From Streptomyces sp. NBC_01210 (GTDB lineage: Bacteria > Actinomycetota > Actinomycetes > Streptomycetales > Streptomycetaceae): a DNA stretch of 64,000 nt. Positions 40,406 through 50,144 of the stretch are shown in pieces; within the stretch, counting starts at the first letter, position 1; each line of letters begins with the position of its first letter. Made by a program: the position numbers and the translations under genes. The notes beneath the pieces are model-generated. The model saw only the letters and a list, made by a program, of their open reading frames with translations. It did no database searches and was not told the DNA's origin. The stretch is from positions 1 to 64,000 of the forward strand of contig NZ_CP108549.1 of NCBI RefSeq assembly GCF_036010325.1, in the 5' to 3' direction.

Positions 40406-42805
40406 ATGGCGGGAACAGGTGAGGGCCGGTTTTCGGAGTCGCTGTCCACCGGGGCGCGGGTGCGCTGGCAGGAGCGCGAGTGGGAAGTGGTGGAATGGCA
40501 AGGGTCGCAGGTCACGCTGGTGGAGCAGGGCGGCGGGGAGGTGCCCCGGGCGGTGTCGTACCGGTGGCTGGTGGGCGCGGAGGACTTCGCCGTCGTCAGC
40601 GGCGGTGCGGCGCAGGTCGCCGGCGGCGCGGCCCTTGGCGGGTGGGGTCGGCAGGAGGGGCGGGAGGAGGAGACCGGGCTGTGGCAGGCGCGCATGGTGG
40701 AGATCGACACCGGTCTGGCACCGGGCCGAAGTGAGCATGCGCGGGGATTCGGGCCGGAAACGACGCTGGCCCAGCGGTGCGCCGCAATGTCGGCGCGGCT
40801 GGTCGCCGACGGCATCCGCTGCTCCGCCCACACCCTCGCCGACAAGCGGCGCAAATGGAAAGCGGCCGGGGAGAACCCAGCCGTCCTGCTGCCCGCGACG
40901 CGGGACAAACGGCCGGGGGGCTTCACCGACCCGCGGTGCCTGACCGCCATGCAGGAGGTAGTGGCCCGGCGCGCACACGAGTCGGACGTGACCATCGACC
41001 TGATCCGCGAGGAGGTCGAGGACCTGCTGCACTCGCGCTATGCCACCGAACTCGACGACCCGGCTGCCGTGGCGGCCCTGCTGCCCTCCCGTTCCACCTT
41101 CTACCTGAGGATGAAGGAGTCCGGTCTGGCCGAGGCGCTGGGCCAGCCCACGCGGGCCCGGGCCGCCCTGGCCTCCACCCCACCCCTGCCCCACGGCGGG
41201 CGCGAAGCCGTCCTGCGGCCGGGACAGGTCACCCAGGCCGACACCACACCGCTGCGGATCCTGGCCCGCGGCGACGACGGCCGGCCCACCGCCACGGAGC
41301 TGACCTCGCTGATCGACGTGGCCAACCACAGCATGTGCGCGCTGATGATCACGCCCAGCCGTCCCCAGGACACCGAGAGCGGACGGCCCGGCCAGGCGAC
41401 CCGGGCGATCGACCTGACCCTGATGCTGGCGCAGGCCTTCGCACCCTGGCCGGTGATGCCCGGCTGGGACCCGCTGAGCGCGGCCGCCGCCTCCACCCTG
41501 CCCTTCGGGGCGCTGCGGGCGGCGGACGAGCGGTTCACCGAGGCCACCGCCGCCCGCCCGGTCATCCGCCCCGAACTGATCATCTACGACCAGGGCAGCC
41601 CTTATGTGAGCGAGCATTTCACCGAGGTCTGCGACCGGCTGCGCATCGCCCGCCGCCCGGCACGCAAGAGGACCCCGACCGACAAGCCGCTCGCCGAGAA
41701 CTTCTTCACCACCCTCGCGCACCGCTTCAGCCAGCACGTACGGCACGGCTGGCAGGGCCGCAGCCACAAAAAACGCGGCCGCGGCATCGACCGCATGCCG
41801 CTGTTCACGATCGCCGAGCTCCAGCAGATGGCCCAGGAATGGGTGGCCTTGGAGTACCAGCAGACCCCCGATGCGGGGCTGCGCGATCCGTTCCGGCCCC
41901 ACGTCGTGCTGTCCCCCAACGACATGTACGCCGTCCAGGTGGCCCGCAGCGGCTACCGGCCCATGCCGCTCTCCCCCGCCCAGAACCGCTTCTTCCTGCT
42001 GCCGCGGTGGGTCACCCCCGGCAAAGGCGGCTTCATGATCAGCTATCGGACCTATCAGCCCGTCGCGCAGGACGCCGGGCACTACCGGGAGATCCTTCTG
42101 CGCGGCGGCTCGAAGCTGCCCGGCGTAGGGGACAAATGGGAATGCCGCTTCAATCCCTACCGTCCCGAGCGGGTGTGGCTGTACGACCACACGGCCGACA
42201 CCTGGGTGACCTGCGATTTCCGGCTGCGGCACCTGCTGCACGACCCGTGGACCGCGGACATGTGGCAGGAGCACGCCGAGCAGCACCGCGCTGCTGGCGG
42301 CAGCGAGCAGGACGAGGAAGCGATCGCCCTGGCGCAGCGCGACCGGCGCCGCCGCAGCCGCAGGCCGCCGCCCAAGCGCACGGGAGCCGAACCGCCCTTC
42401 CAGGGAATGGAGTTGGACACCGAGCAACCCTCCCAGGACCCCTACGCGGGCCTGGAGGAATTCGACCTGTCCACCCTGCGGCCCCGCCCGGCGCTGCCCA
42501 TCTCCCCCATGGCGCCCCCGCCGGTGGCCGCCCCGGCAGCCCTGCCCGCAGGGGCGGCCACCGGCGGAGAACAGGAAGGCGGGCAGGCTCCGCACCCGCT
42601 CGCGGCCCTCTTCGTCGATGCCGACGCCTCCTGCGGCCCGCCCGACACCTCCGTCGCCGGGACACCGGCCGAGGCGTACGAGGTCGTCGACGCCGAACTC
42701 CTCGACGACCTCGGCTCCGGTGCGGACGGCGAGGACAGCGGCGAGGACGGCGAGGGTGTCATCGACGTGTGGGAGGTGGACATGCCTGGGGGCATGGAGC
42801 CGTGA
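40406..42805 (+). CDS. tnsB: TnsB-like DDE transposase
   Basis: 799 aa; ATG at 40406 behind GGAGGGGCGC. N-terminal HTH regions, then an rve/Mu-type catalytic core with Asp in TQADTT near 278, Asp in IIYDQGSPYVS near 395 and Glu in DKPLAENFF near 430. A beta-barrel-like Mu C-terminal region follows (near 500-580), then a long Pro/Glu-rich, low-complexity tail of ~170 residues. It binds transposon ends and joins 3' ends. A strong hairpin follows its stop. Confidence 0.85.
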   Translation: MAGTGEGRFSESLSTGARVRWQEREWEVVEWQGSQVTLVEQGGGEVPRAVSYRWLVGAEDFAVVSGGAAQVAGGAALGGWGRQEGREEETGLWQARMVEIDTGLAPGRSEHARGFGPETTLAQRCAAMSARLVADGIRCSAHTLADKRRKWKAAGENPAVLLPATRDKRPGGFTDPRCLTAMQEVVARRAHESDVTIDLIREEVEDLLHSRYATELDDPAAVAALLPSRSTFYLRMKESGLAEALGQPTRARAALASTPPLPHGGREAVLRPGQVTQADTTPLRILARGDDGRPTATELTSLIDVANHSMCALMITPSRPQDTESGRPGQATRAIDLTLMLAQAFAPWPVMPGWDPLSAAAASTLPFGALRAADERFTEATAARPVIRPELIIYDQGSPYVSEHFTEVCDRLRIARRPARKRTPTDKPLAENFFTTLAHRFSQHVRHGWQGRSHKKRGRGIDRMPLFTIAELQQMAQEWVALEYQQTPDAGLRDPFRPHVVLSPNDMYAVQVARSGYRPMPLSPAQNRFFLLPRWVTPGKGGFMISYRTYQPVAQDAGHYREILLRGGSKLPGVGDKWECRFNPYRPERVWLYDHTADTWVTCDFRLRHLLHDPWTADMWQEHAEQHRAAGGSEQDEEAIALAQRDRRRRSRRPPPKRTGAEPPFQGMELDTEQPSQDPYAGLEEFDLSTLRPRPALPISPMAPPPVAAPAALPAGAATGGEQEGGQAPHPLAALFVDADASCGPPDTSVAGTPAEAYEVVDAELLDDLGSGADGEDSGEDGEGVIDVWEVDMPGGMEP

Positions 42806-42815
42806 ACGACGAAGG

Positions 42816-42861
42816 CACAGGGCCGGACCGCGGGGTGCGCTCCTCGCGGTCCGGCCCTGTG
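42816..42861. terminator. Perfect 17-bp-arm hairpin between tnsB and tnsC
   Basis: Arms 42816-42832 and 42845-42861 (CACAGGGCCGG... / ...CCGGCCCTGTG) are perfect complements around a 12-base loop, all GC-rich, starting 11 bases after the tnsB stop and ending 40 bases before tnsC. There is no T-run. It could terminate or attenuate transcription and lower tnsC output. Confidence 0.75.
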
Positions 42862-42901
42862 GAGGGAATGAATCGGGAACCGTGTACGAGAGGGCAGCGT
42901 G

Positions 42902-44017
42902 ATGAAAGCGACCGTAGAGCTGCGCGACAAGCGCGAGGCGCGCCTGCGCCAGCAGCTCAAAGAGACCCCGATGCGGCCTCTGCCGCTGTTCCAGGTCACC
43001 GGCTGGACTCACTTCGTCGACGAGGAAGTGGAACCGCCCGTGCGGGCGGGCAGCAGCCCTGGCCCGGACAGGCGCACAGACGAGCAGTCCATCGCCTACC
43101 ACCGGCATCTGCGGATGGTGCCCACCGACGCGATGACCCACATGCAGGAGACGGTCGTCGAGGCGGTCCACGGCAACAGCGGTCGTCGTGACGGGCTGGT
43201 GGACCATGTCATCGACGGGCCCGCCGGCACCGGCAAGACCTGCCTGCTGCGGGCGACGGGACGCGCCGCCCAGCAGGAGATCGAAGCCGGCACGGGCGGC
43301 AGGCGCCAGAACACGATCCCGGTGGTGCACATCACCGCCCCCGCGGACCCGGAGCAGAGAGTGAACTGGGTCTGGGAGATCGCCTCCTATCTGGGCCTGC
43401 AACCCGAGCCGAAGAGCCTCGCCGAAGTCCTGGAGATGCGCCGCAACCCCGACCTGACCCTGCCGGTCAACTACGTCCTGGAGACGGCACAGACCCGTCT
43501 GCTGCTCATCGACGACATCAACCGCGCCTCGCCGCAGCACCTGGCGAACGTACTGCCCTACTTCGAGTATCTGCGCGACAAGCTGGGCATCTCGCTCGTC
43601 TTCTGCGGCACCGGAGCCAGCCACCTCCTGCACCAGGCCCGCATCCTGGCCGGAGACCTGACCCGGGTCAGCGAGGAGAACCGGGTACGGCTTGAGCGGG
43701 CGGACCGCCCGGCGACGCCCGCCTCGCCCTCCCCCACCGCGCTGCTGCCGGTGACCTGGCTGCACCCCCTGCCCCTGAACACCGAGGACGACACGACCTT
43801 CCGGGAAGTGCTGATGGGCTTCGAGGACGACCTGAGCCTGTACCGACTCGAGGAACACGCCCTGAGCCAGCACGCCGTCGAACTGCACCGGCGCACCGGC
43901 GGCTACTTCAAAGCCCTCGCCTACGCCGTCTCCACCGCAGCCGTCATCGCGATCCGCAGCGGCAGCGAGAACATCACCATGAAAGAAATCGACGCCGCAA
44001 CAGCCCAGCTCGGCTGA
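42902..44017 (+). CDS. tnsC: TnsC-like AAA+ ATPase
   Basis: 371 aa from ATG at 42902 (a GTG at 42899 is an alternative; AGAGGG upstream). Walker A GPAGTGKT near 106, Walker B LLLIDDINR near 200, and a sensor-like VFCGTGAS near 238. It regulates TnsA/TnsB and target choice in Tn7-like transposition. A TniQ/TnsD gene does not follow; the only TniQ-like gene in the window is at 8047-9090. Confidence 0.85.
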   Translation: MKATVELRDKREARLRQQLKETPMRPLPLFQVTGWTHFVDEEVEPPVRAGSSPGPDRRTDEQSIAYHRHLRMVPTDAMTHMQETVVEAVHGNSGRRDGLVDHVIDGPAGTGKTCLLRATGRAAQQEIEAGTGGRRQNTIPVVHITAPADPEQRVNWVWEIASYLGLQPEPKSLAEVLEMRRNPDLTLPVNYVLETAQTRLLLIDDINRASPQHLANVLPYFEYLRDKLGISLVFCGTGASHLLHQARILAGDLTRVSEENRVRLERADRPATPASPSPTALLPVTWLHPLPLNTEDDTTFREVLMGFEDDLSLYRLEEHALSQHAVELHRRTGGYFKALAYAVSTAAVIAIRSGSENITMKEIDAATAQLG

Positions 44018-44261
44018 ACCGCCCCGTGCCGCTCCCGTAGATGCCAGCAGGCCGGGCCAGTACGTCTTCTGAGCCTCTGCACCACCCGCCGCCGACGGCG
44101 TCGAATTATCTGCGGCAGGCAAGCGCCGCGCGAGGTGAGCGCGGTGAGGCCACCGGCTCACGACGCAACGCCATTGTCAGTGGTGGGCTTTACGGTGCAT
44201 TCGTGGATATCGAAGCCTTTGCGTAGACCGGCCGTGTACGACGGACCGACTGTCACTTCGG

Positions 44262-45785
44262 CTAGGGGCCCAGCAGGTCCCAGGGCGACGGTGATCCTGG
44301 GTGCTGGGGCGGGCGCTTGCCCCCGGGGTTGCCGTCGGGGTGCTGATTGATCCAGGACAGGCCGCCGAGGTCGAGTTGGTGGCGGGCACGGGTGACGGCG
44401 ACGTAAGCGAGGCGGGCCTCTGCGTCGTCGATGTCGCCGGGCAGCGGGTCGCCGTTCTCATCGGTCTCTTCGGAGGGTTCGGTGAAGTCCTCGCCGATGC
44501 GGACGGAGGCCCATTCGCGGCCCTTGGCCTTGTGAGCGGTGGAGACGACGATCTCGGCGCCCTGCTCGACGGCGAGTCTGTCCACCGCATTGAGGATGAC
44601 GTCGACACCGTGTTCGTCAACGAGGTCGACCAGCGGCAGGAGATCCCGTCCGGAGGGGTCGTACTCGGCGTACTCCTGGAGTTCGCCCCAGGAGTCGAAC
44701 AGGATCAGTTCGGGATGGGTGCTGCGTTTGCCGGCTTTCAGGTCGCGGGCCGCCCTCGCCAGCGCCCGCAGGGACTCTCCGCCACCGACCAGGGCGACGC
44801 GGCGGCCCTCGTCGAGCAGACGCATGACTTCGAGCATCGCGCCGACATTGGAGCGGCACAGGATCGCGTCCGGCTGCTCGACACGCTCCAGCCGGGTGTT
44901 GATCGCAGCCGTGCCGGCCAGGCGGATCGGGGCGTCCACGATGCCCAGCCACCGGTTGGCCTCCGCGGCGAGCGCGGGCCCGAAGCGGAACGACTGGGAC
45001 AGTGCGCGCTCGGTGCCCTCGAAGCCGCTCATCACGTCCCGCGCGCCGCGCCAGCCGTAGATCGCCTGGGCGGAGTCCCCGACCATCACCAACTGGGTAT
45101 GGTCACGCTGGTCGTTGAAGACCTTCTCGACCACGGGATTGGTGTCCTGGGCCTCGTCCAAGAGCAGGAAGTCCGCGGTAATACGCGGCTGGGTGAGGGC
45201 CCAGTGCTTGAGGTAGTGGTCGTGGTCGAAGCGGACCACGCCTTCCTCGGGGTTCTGCAGATCCGTCCATGCCCGGTTCGCGTATGGCAGGACGAGGTCG
45301 ACGAGCTGGGCGTGGAGGTGTTCGGCCTCGATGCCGCGCAGACGCGGGACGTGGTAGCGCTGGATGGTGGAGTCCGCGGACTGGCAGAAGCGGGTGACGG
45401 TCCGTAGCACGGTGTAGGACAGGGCCTTGTTGGTGACGTTGCGCTCGCCGATACGGACGCGCATGTTGATGTTGATGCCCAGGGCCGTGCCGGTCTTCCA
45501 CCCCGGGACGCGGGGCGCGTCCATCCGGTTCTTGAAGCGGTGACCGACTGCGGCGTATGCGAGCGCGTGCATCGTCTTGCACAGCACGTTGCCCGGGAAC
45601 TTGCTGGAGGCCTCGGTGGCGATGGCCTTGTTGAAGGCGATGTACCGGCCCCGCTTGCCGGTGCTGGCGGCGATCATCGACAGGGTCGTCGTCTTGCCCG
45701 TTCCGGCGCCGGCCTGCAGGACCAGGTGGTCCCCGCGCCGGAAGGCGTCGATGGCGCCGCTCTGCTCGGCAGTGGGTAGGGGCAC
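44262..45785 (-). CDS. UvrD/PcrA-like superfamily 1 helicase, copy 2
   Basis: 507 aa from GTG at 45785 with GAGGAG five bases upstream. Walker A AGTGKTTTL near 24, Walker B LLLDEAQDTNP, motif III VGDSAQAIYGWRGA, motif V STAHKAKGREW and motif VI AYVAVTRARHQLDLGG. Closely similar along its length to the helicase at 25487-26953, including the C-terminal GGLSWI-x-HPDG tail, but without the RHH-like partner. Probably a separately acquired or duplicated copy. It lies downstream of, and in the same direction as, the Gabija pair. Confidence 0.85.
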   Translation of the reverse strand: MPLPTAEQSGAIDAFRRGDHLVLQAGAGTGKTTTLSMIAASTGKRGRYIAFNKAIATEASSKFPGNVLCKTMHALAYAAVGHRFKNRMDAPRVPGWKTGTALGININMRVRIGERNVTNKALSYTVLRTVTRFCQSADSTIQRYHVPRLRGIEAEHLHAQLVDLVLPYANRAWTDLQNPEEGVVRFDHDHYLKHWALTQPRITADFLLLDEAQDTNPVVEKVFNDQRDHTQLVMVGDSAQAIYGWRGARDVMSGFEGTERALSQSFRFGPALAAEANRWLGIVDAPIRLAGTAAINTRLERVEQPDAILCRSNVGAMLEVMRLLDEGRRVALVGGGESLRALARAARDLKAGKRSTHPELILFDSWGELQEYAEYDPSGRDLLPLVDLVDEHGVDVILNAVDRLAVEQGAEIVVSTAHKAKGREWASVRIGEDFTEPSEETDENGDPLPGDIDDAEARLAYVAVTRARHQLDLGGLSWINQHPDGNPGGKRPPQHPGSPSPWDLLGP

Positions 45786-46022
45786 GGTGCTCCTCAAAGG
45801 GTGAGTGCGGCTTCACAGCGCAATCGCAAGGTGACACACCGAGACATCCGCTGTCCGGCGATCACCGGATCCGCACCCGCAGTTCGGGGAACAGCCAGAC
45901 GGCGGACCGGTTCGCGGTGGCGGCGGTTACCAGCGCCAGCGCAGGCCGTGCTGGAAGGAAGCGGCCCGGGCGGCTGCTTACGCAGCCGTCAGCCGATTCG
46001 TCTGAGAGGCGGTCGGGGGTCG

Positions 46023-47852
46023 TCAGGGCGCTGTGGGCGGGGGCGGCGCGGTCTCGGTCTGGTACTCGATGTTGTGCGCGTCCAGCAGGGCGGTGATGTC
46101 GCCGTGCTTGGAGTAGGGGTAGGTCAGCGCCAGCAGGCGTCGGGCGCGGGTAATGGCGACGTAGTAGACGCGCAGCAGTTCACTGGATGCGGTGTCGGTC
46201 GACGGACTGGTCCAGGCGTCGATCAGTTCGGTGATGTCCTGCGGTTTGGGGAGATGGACGAGGACGGCCTCGGCTTCGCTGCCCTTGGCCTGATGGATGC
46301 TGGAACTGCGCATCGGCCGGGCGGCGGATGCGGCCTCGTCCGTCTGCTCCGGGAGTCCGATCAGTGAGCGGATGGGCTTGTCGAGGTCGGCCGTGGCCAG
46401 GGACAGGAGTTTGGGCGGGGTGGGCGCGACGGCCGGAGCGGGAGGCGTCTGGTCTTGCAGGACGAGGCGGGCCTGTTTGCGCCACTGACGTGCCGGCGCT
46501 TCATCCACGGCCGGCAGTGCGTGCAGGAAGGCTGCCGCGCGCCGGCGCAGGAGCGCAGGGGTGAGGCCGTACTGGGTGAGAAGTTCCGTGAGGGTGCCGA
46601 GTTCGTCGGGATACCAGTACTCACGCAGGAAGGTGGTGGCCATTGCCAGAGCGTGAGCGCGTGAAGTGGGCGGGATGTCGGTGGCGGAGATGACGACGGC
46701 CGCCCAGGCCAGCGCGATGGTGTTCTGGTCCTTGGGCAGTTGCGGAGCGGGCCGGGTGCGGGCCTTGGGGACCGCGGCGTTGCGGTAGGCCAGGGCCAGG
46801 CAGTCGGCGGCCCCGATGCCCTCCTGGGCGGCCCACGCGGTGAACGCTTCGCCGGCGTCGGTGCTGTTGGTGAGCGCGGAGATCTGCTTGCGGTGTTTGC
46901 CGTACGGCAGCAGGAGCAGCGGCCGGGCGGCGTCGTGGTGGTCGCCGACGGCGATGTCCGGGGTGCGGCGCGCGGCGGGGCGCAGGGTGGCGGCCAACTG
47001 GCAGATGGCAGGGCTGCTGCGCCAGTTGCCGGTGAGTTCGAGGTGGTCGCCAATGGCTTGGGTGAACTGGTGGAGGTCTTCGGGGCGGGCGTCGTTCCAC
47101 TCGTAGATGCCCTGGTCGGTGTCGGCGACGATCACCAGCGGGATGCCGGCTCGGTACAGGCGGGTCAGGATGGCCAGGTCGAGTGCGGAGCAGTCCTGTG
47201 CCTCATCGACGATGATCTCGAAGAAGCGGTGTGCAAGCAGGGCGGTACAGGCGGTGTAGTCGGCGTGCTGCAGTGCTGCGATGCGTACCTCGAGCCCGGT
47301 CATGTAGCCGTTCGTCTGCCACAGCCGCTCGCGGGCCGTCCTGGCCCGGGCCAGGTAGTCGTCCTCGGTCAGCTGGGAGTTGTGCAGGTACTGGCCGGAG
47401 GTGGGCCAGGCGACGCTGGTGTGCTGGGTTGCGGGGTCGTAGCGGAAGTCGAAGGCGGGCATGGGGACTTTGCGCGGGCCGACGATGGCGCCGGGAACGT
47501 GGTCCCAGGACAGGACGTGCTGCCAGGGCGCGTCGGCGGGCAGGAAGGGCCGGACCAGGTAGCGCCACAGGAAGCTGTCGAAGGTGCCGATGTAGTGCGG
47601 GAAGACCGTCAGGTCGGTGCGGCCGCCCTGGCCCGTGCAGCGTTCGCGCAGTTCGTCGGCGGCGACGTTGGTGAAGGACAGCAGAGCGCGCCCGGTGCGC
47701 CGCCGCCCGGGCGGGGTGTTGCAGTGGCGGTCGACCAGGACCCGGGTCTTGCCGGCGCCGGGGCAGGCGCGGACGAAGAGGGGGGCTGGGGCATGGACCG
47801 CCTGCTGTTGCTGGTCGCGGGCCTGGTCACGCCGTTCCTCGAGGTCGCTCAT
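46023..47852 (-). CDS. gajB: Gabija GajB, UvrD-like helicase
   Basis: 609 aa from ATG at 47852, overlapping gajA by ATGA. Walker A ACPGAGKT near 30, motif II VDEAQDCSALD, motif III DTDQGIYEWNDA and motif VI AITRARRLLALTYP. GajB senses DNA ends exposed by phage replication or nucleotide depletion and supports GajA nuclease action. Longer than the ~490-aa B. cereus GajB, with extra helical sequence in the second half. Confidence 0.85.
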   Translation of the reverse strand: MSDLEERRDQARDQQQQAVHAPAPLFVRACPGAGKTRVLVDRHCNTPPGRRRTGRALLSFTNVAADELRERCTGQGGRTDLTVFPHYIGTFDSFLWRYLVRPFLPADAPWQHVLSWDHVPGAIVGPRKVPMPAFDFRYDPATQHTSVAWPTSGQYLHNSQLTEDDYLARARTARERLWQTNGYMTGLEVRIAALQHADYTACTALLAHRFFEIIVDEAQDCSALDLAILTRLYRAGIPLVIVADTDQGIYEWNDARPEDLHQFTQAIGDHLELTGNWRSSPAICQLAATLRPAARRTPDIAVGDHHDAARPLLLLPYGKHRKQISALTNSTDAGEAFTAWAAQEGIGAADCLALAYRNAAVPKARTRPAPQLPKDQNTIALAWAAVVISATDIPPTSRAHALAMATTFLREYWYPDELGTLTELLTQYGLTPALLRRRAAAFLHALPAVDEAPARQWRKQARLVLQDQTPPAPAVAPTPPKLLSLATADLDKPIRSLIGLPEQTDEAASAARPMRSSSIHQAKGSEAEAVLVHLPKPQDITELIDAWTSPSTDTASSELLRVYYVAITRARRLLALTYPYSKHGDITALLDAHNIEYQTETAPPPPTAP

Positions 47853-49891
47853 GCGGTCGCCTCGTCCACTCCCGCGATCCAGCGGATGGCACCGGCCAGA
47901 TGCTCGGGCACCGTGAACCCGCCCGGCTTCCGGGTGAGACGGTCTGCCAGGCGGTAGGCGAAATCCCCCTTGGGCAGGCCGATTTCGGACGTGAAAAGGG
48001 CGCCGAACGCGGCCGCCCGTTCGCCGGACGTGGTGGCCTCCTCGATCGGTTTCCAGCGGTGCTGGGAACGCGGGCGCAGGTCGAAGAACGTCTCGGCGAG
48101 GACCGTCTGGTTGGTCTCCGGGCGCATCAGCTCGGGTTCCAGGGTGGGTTTGCTCTCGGCGATGTGGAACGCCGCGTCGGGCACGTCCCACGCGCGAAGG
48201 CTGTCGTGGAGATACAAGGCGCGGTTGAAGCCGACTTCCGGCTCCTCGTCGCTTCCGGTGCTGTCGGCGGCCGGCTCGGAGACAGTGCCGGTCGTTCCTG
48301 CTGCGTGCGTCGAGGCGGTCTCGGCGTCCGGCTGGTCCCGGTCGTCCTGTTCCGGCGGGGTCTTCTTCTTGCGAGGGTCCTGGTCGGTGATCAGCACGAC
48401 CCGGTCTGCGATCCGTATGCCGCCTACCCCTGAGAGCAGGGCTCGCATGTATGGCTTGAAGTCCACCCCGTCGACCGCAACGATGCAGGTGCCACGAAAG
48501 ACGGCCTTGGCCCTGGGCTGCTCCTCCGGCGGCAGCGCGGACAGGACGAGCTCGGCGAAGGCGGGCATCAGCAGTGCCTCGGCCAGACCCTCGACAAGGA
48601 TCACCCGGGTACCGAAGAGCATGGCGCTCTTGGTGATGTCGAGGTAGCGGTCGAGTTTGGCGGCCTCGTGCTTGGCGAAGGGAATCTTCGCCACCGAAAT
48701 GGCGGCCGTGGTGAACGCGAAGCCGGCCGGCTTCTCTTCCGCCTCTGTGTCGGCGTCAGCGCTGGCGGTGGTGGTAGCACGGTCCGCCTCGGCCGGAGCG
48801 GTTGCTGGCGTGGTGTGGGTGAGGGTGCGGCAGCGTTTGAGGACCACCAGGTCCTCGACCGTGGTGGCCGCGGCCAGTACCGGCGAATGGGTGGTGATGA
48901 CGACCTGGATGCGTCCCAGGGGTGCTCCCCCGTCGGGCGGCGGGGCATGCTGAGAGCGCAGGGCCTGAGCCCGCAGATGGTCCAGCAGCAGAATCTGCAA
49001 CTGAGGATGGAGATGTGCCTCGGGCTCCTCCACCAGAAACAGCGTCAAATCCGCGTCCCGGGCGGCTTCCAGCTCGGCCAGCACGGTGGCGATGTACAGC
49101 AGGTTGGCGTAGCCCAGGCCGGAGCGTGAGATGTCTTCGACGGCCAGGCCTTCATCACTCATCCGGGTACGCAGCGCTCGGGCGATGGATACCAGCGTCG
49201 GGTCCGCGAACGATAGCCCCATGTGCTGGGGATGGGCCCCGGCGGTCAGCAGACCGAGCGGGTCATTGATCCTCTTGCGGGCCGCTTCGATCTTCTCGTG
49301 CCCTTCCAGGCTCCTGAAGTGGTCGGCCTGCTCCCGCTCGAAGTCTTTAATGGCGTCCTCCGCGCCAAGCTCTGCAGCGAGGATCAGCCGCAGCCGGTTC
49401 CCGGCGCTGGAAGCCAGCTCCTGCTGGGCGTTGCGCATCGGCGGCAGATATACGTGCCGGATCGCACGGCGCGCCTCCGGCTCCGGATCATCCAGCAGCC
49501 GGCCCGCCGACCACACCGGACGCTGCGGCCGGGCATCGGCAGCCGGTCGCGTGAACTGCACGGTATAGCGGACGCGATGGCCATCCGGCAGGCCCGGTCC
49601 CTCGGCCGCGGGTACCAGCGCCTGCAGATGGGTGCCGGTCTCTGCGGGCGTCAGCCCTCCGTAGACGGCGGTCAGTTCCGCACCGCTCTCCGCCCATGGA
49701 TGGACGTCCTCGGCCTCCCACCACCTGCTGCGCCGGCCATCCAGCGGGTCGGTCAGCAAACGAAGCGCGTCGATGAAGTTCGACTTACCCGCGTTGTTCT
49801 CCCCCAGTACCACCGTGACGCCCTGCCGCAGCGAAACGTCCGTGTCCAGCAGTGACTTGAACCCCTTGGCCCTGACCCGCCCCAGATACAA
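47849..49891 (-). CDS. gajA: Gabija GajA, OLD-type ATPase/Toprim nuclease
   Basis: 680 aa from TTG at 49891, with AAGGGG six bases upstream. N-terminal ABC-type ATPase: Walker A GENNAGKSN at 30-38, signature SGLGYANLLYIA, Walker B FLVEEPEAHLHP. C-terminal Toprim: Glu in ILVEGLAEALL and acidic clusters VAVDGVDF and LITDQD. Compared with ~580-aa GajA, it has two low-complexity insertions, one Ala/Thr/Glu-rich in the ATPase half and one Glu/Thr/Asp-rich after the last Toprim acidic cluster. GajA nicks DNA and is inhibited by NTPs. With gajB it forms a complete Gabija pair. Confidence 0.88.
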   Translation of the reverse strand: MYLGRVRAKGFKSLLDTDVSLRQGVTVVLGENNAGKSNFIDALRLLTDPLDGRRSRWWEAEDVHPWAESGAELTAVYGGLTPAETGTHLQALVPAAEGPGLPDGHRVRYTVQFTRPAADARPQRPVWSAGRLLDDPEPEARRAIRHVYLPPMRNAQQELASSAGNRLRLILAAELGAEDAIKDFEREQADHFRSLEGHEKIEAARKRINDPLGLLTAGAHPQHMGLSFADPTLVSIARALRTRMSDEGLAVEDISRSGLGYANLLYIATVLAELEAARDADLTLFLVEEPEAHLHPQLQILLLDHLRAQALRSQHAPPPDGGAPLGRIQVVITTHSPVLAAATTVEDLVVLKRCRTLTHTTPATAPAEADRATTTASADADTEAEEKPAGFAFTTAAISVAKIPFAKHEAAKLDRYLDITKSAMLFGTRVILVEGLAEALLMPAFAELVLSALPPEEQPRAKAVFRGTCIVAVDGVDFKPYMRALLSGVGGIRIADRVVLITDQDPRKKKTPPEQDDRDQPDAETASTHAAGTTGTVSEPAADSTGSDEEPEVGFNRALYLHDSLRAWDVPDAAFHIAESKPTLEPELMRPETNQTVLAETFFDLRPRSQHRWKPIEEATTSGERAAAFGALFTSEIGLPKGDFAYRLADRLTRKPGGFTVPEHLAGAIRWIAGVDEATA

Positions 49892-50144
49892 CTTCCACCC
49901 CTTATTTCCCGGGGCGGAACGTTACCGGGCCACAGGCACCCGGGCGCGGGCTTCCGCTGAAGGTGACCCCGGCCACGACGCAGAGAGACTGGCCGTCACG
50001 GTCTGGTCTAGAAACCGACGGTGGCTGACGATCGCCCGCATACCGGGCGACTGCAGTCTGGTCTTGCCGTCCGCGGCTCCAGCTACGCGTGAGACCGGGT
50101 TTCGTGCCAAGCGGCGAACCAGATCCGGCTGCCCCGTACAACAG

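Larger units (their letters stand above)
39631..44017 (+). mobile_element. Tn7-like transposition module (tnsA-tnsB-tnsC)
   Basis: Three consecutive genes for endonuclease, DDE transposase and AAA+ regulator. Ends and cargo limits were not located, so this marks the gene module only, not the whole element. Confidence 0.7.

Noticed and set aside
40235..44161. 1308-codon minus-strand open frame across the tnsABC genes
   Set aside because: It is the complementary shadow of well-supported tns genes: no domain is recognisable, composition is Gly/Val/Arg-rich, and the plus strand has motifs and ribosome sites.
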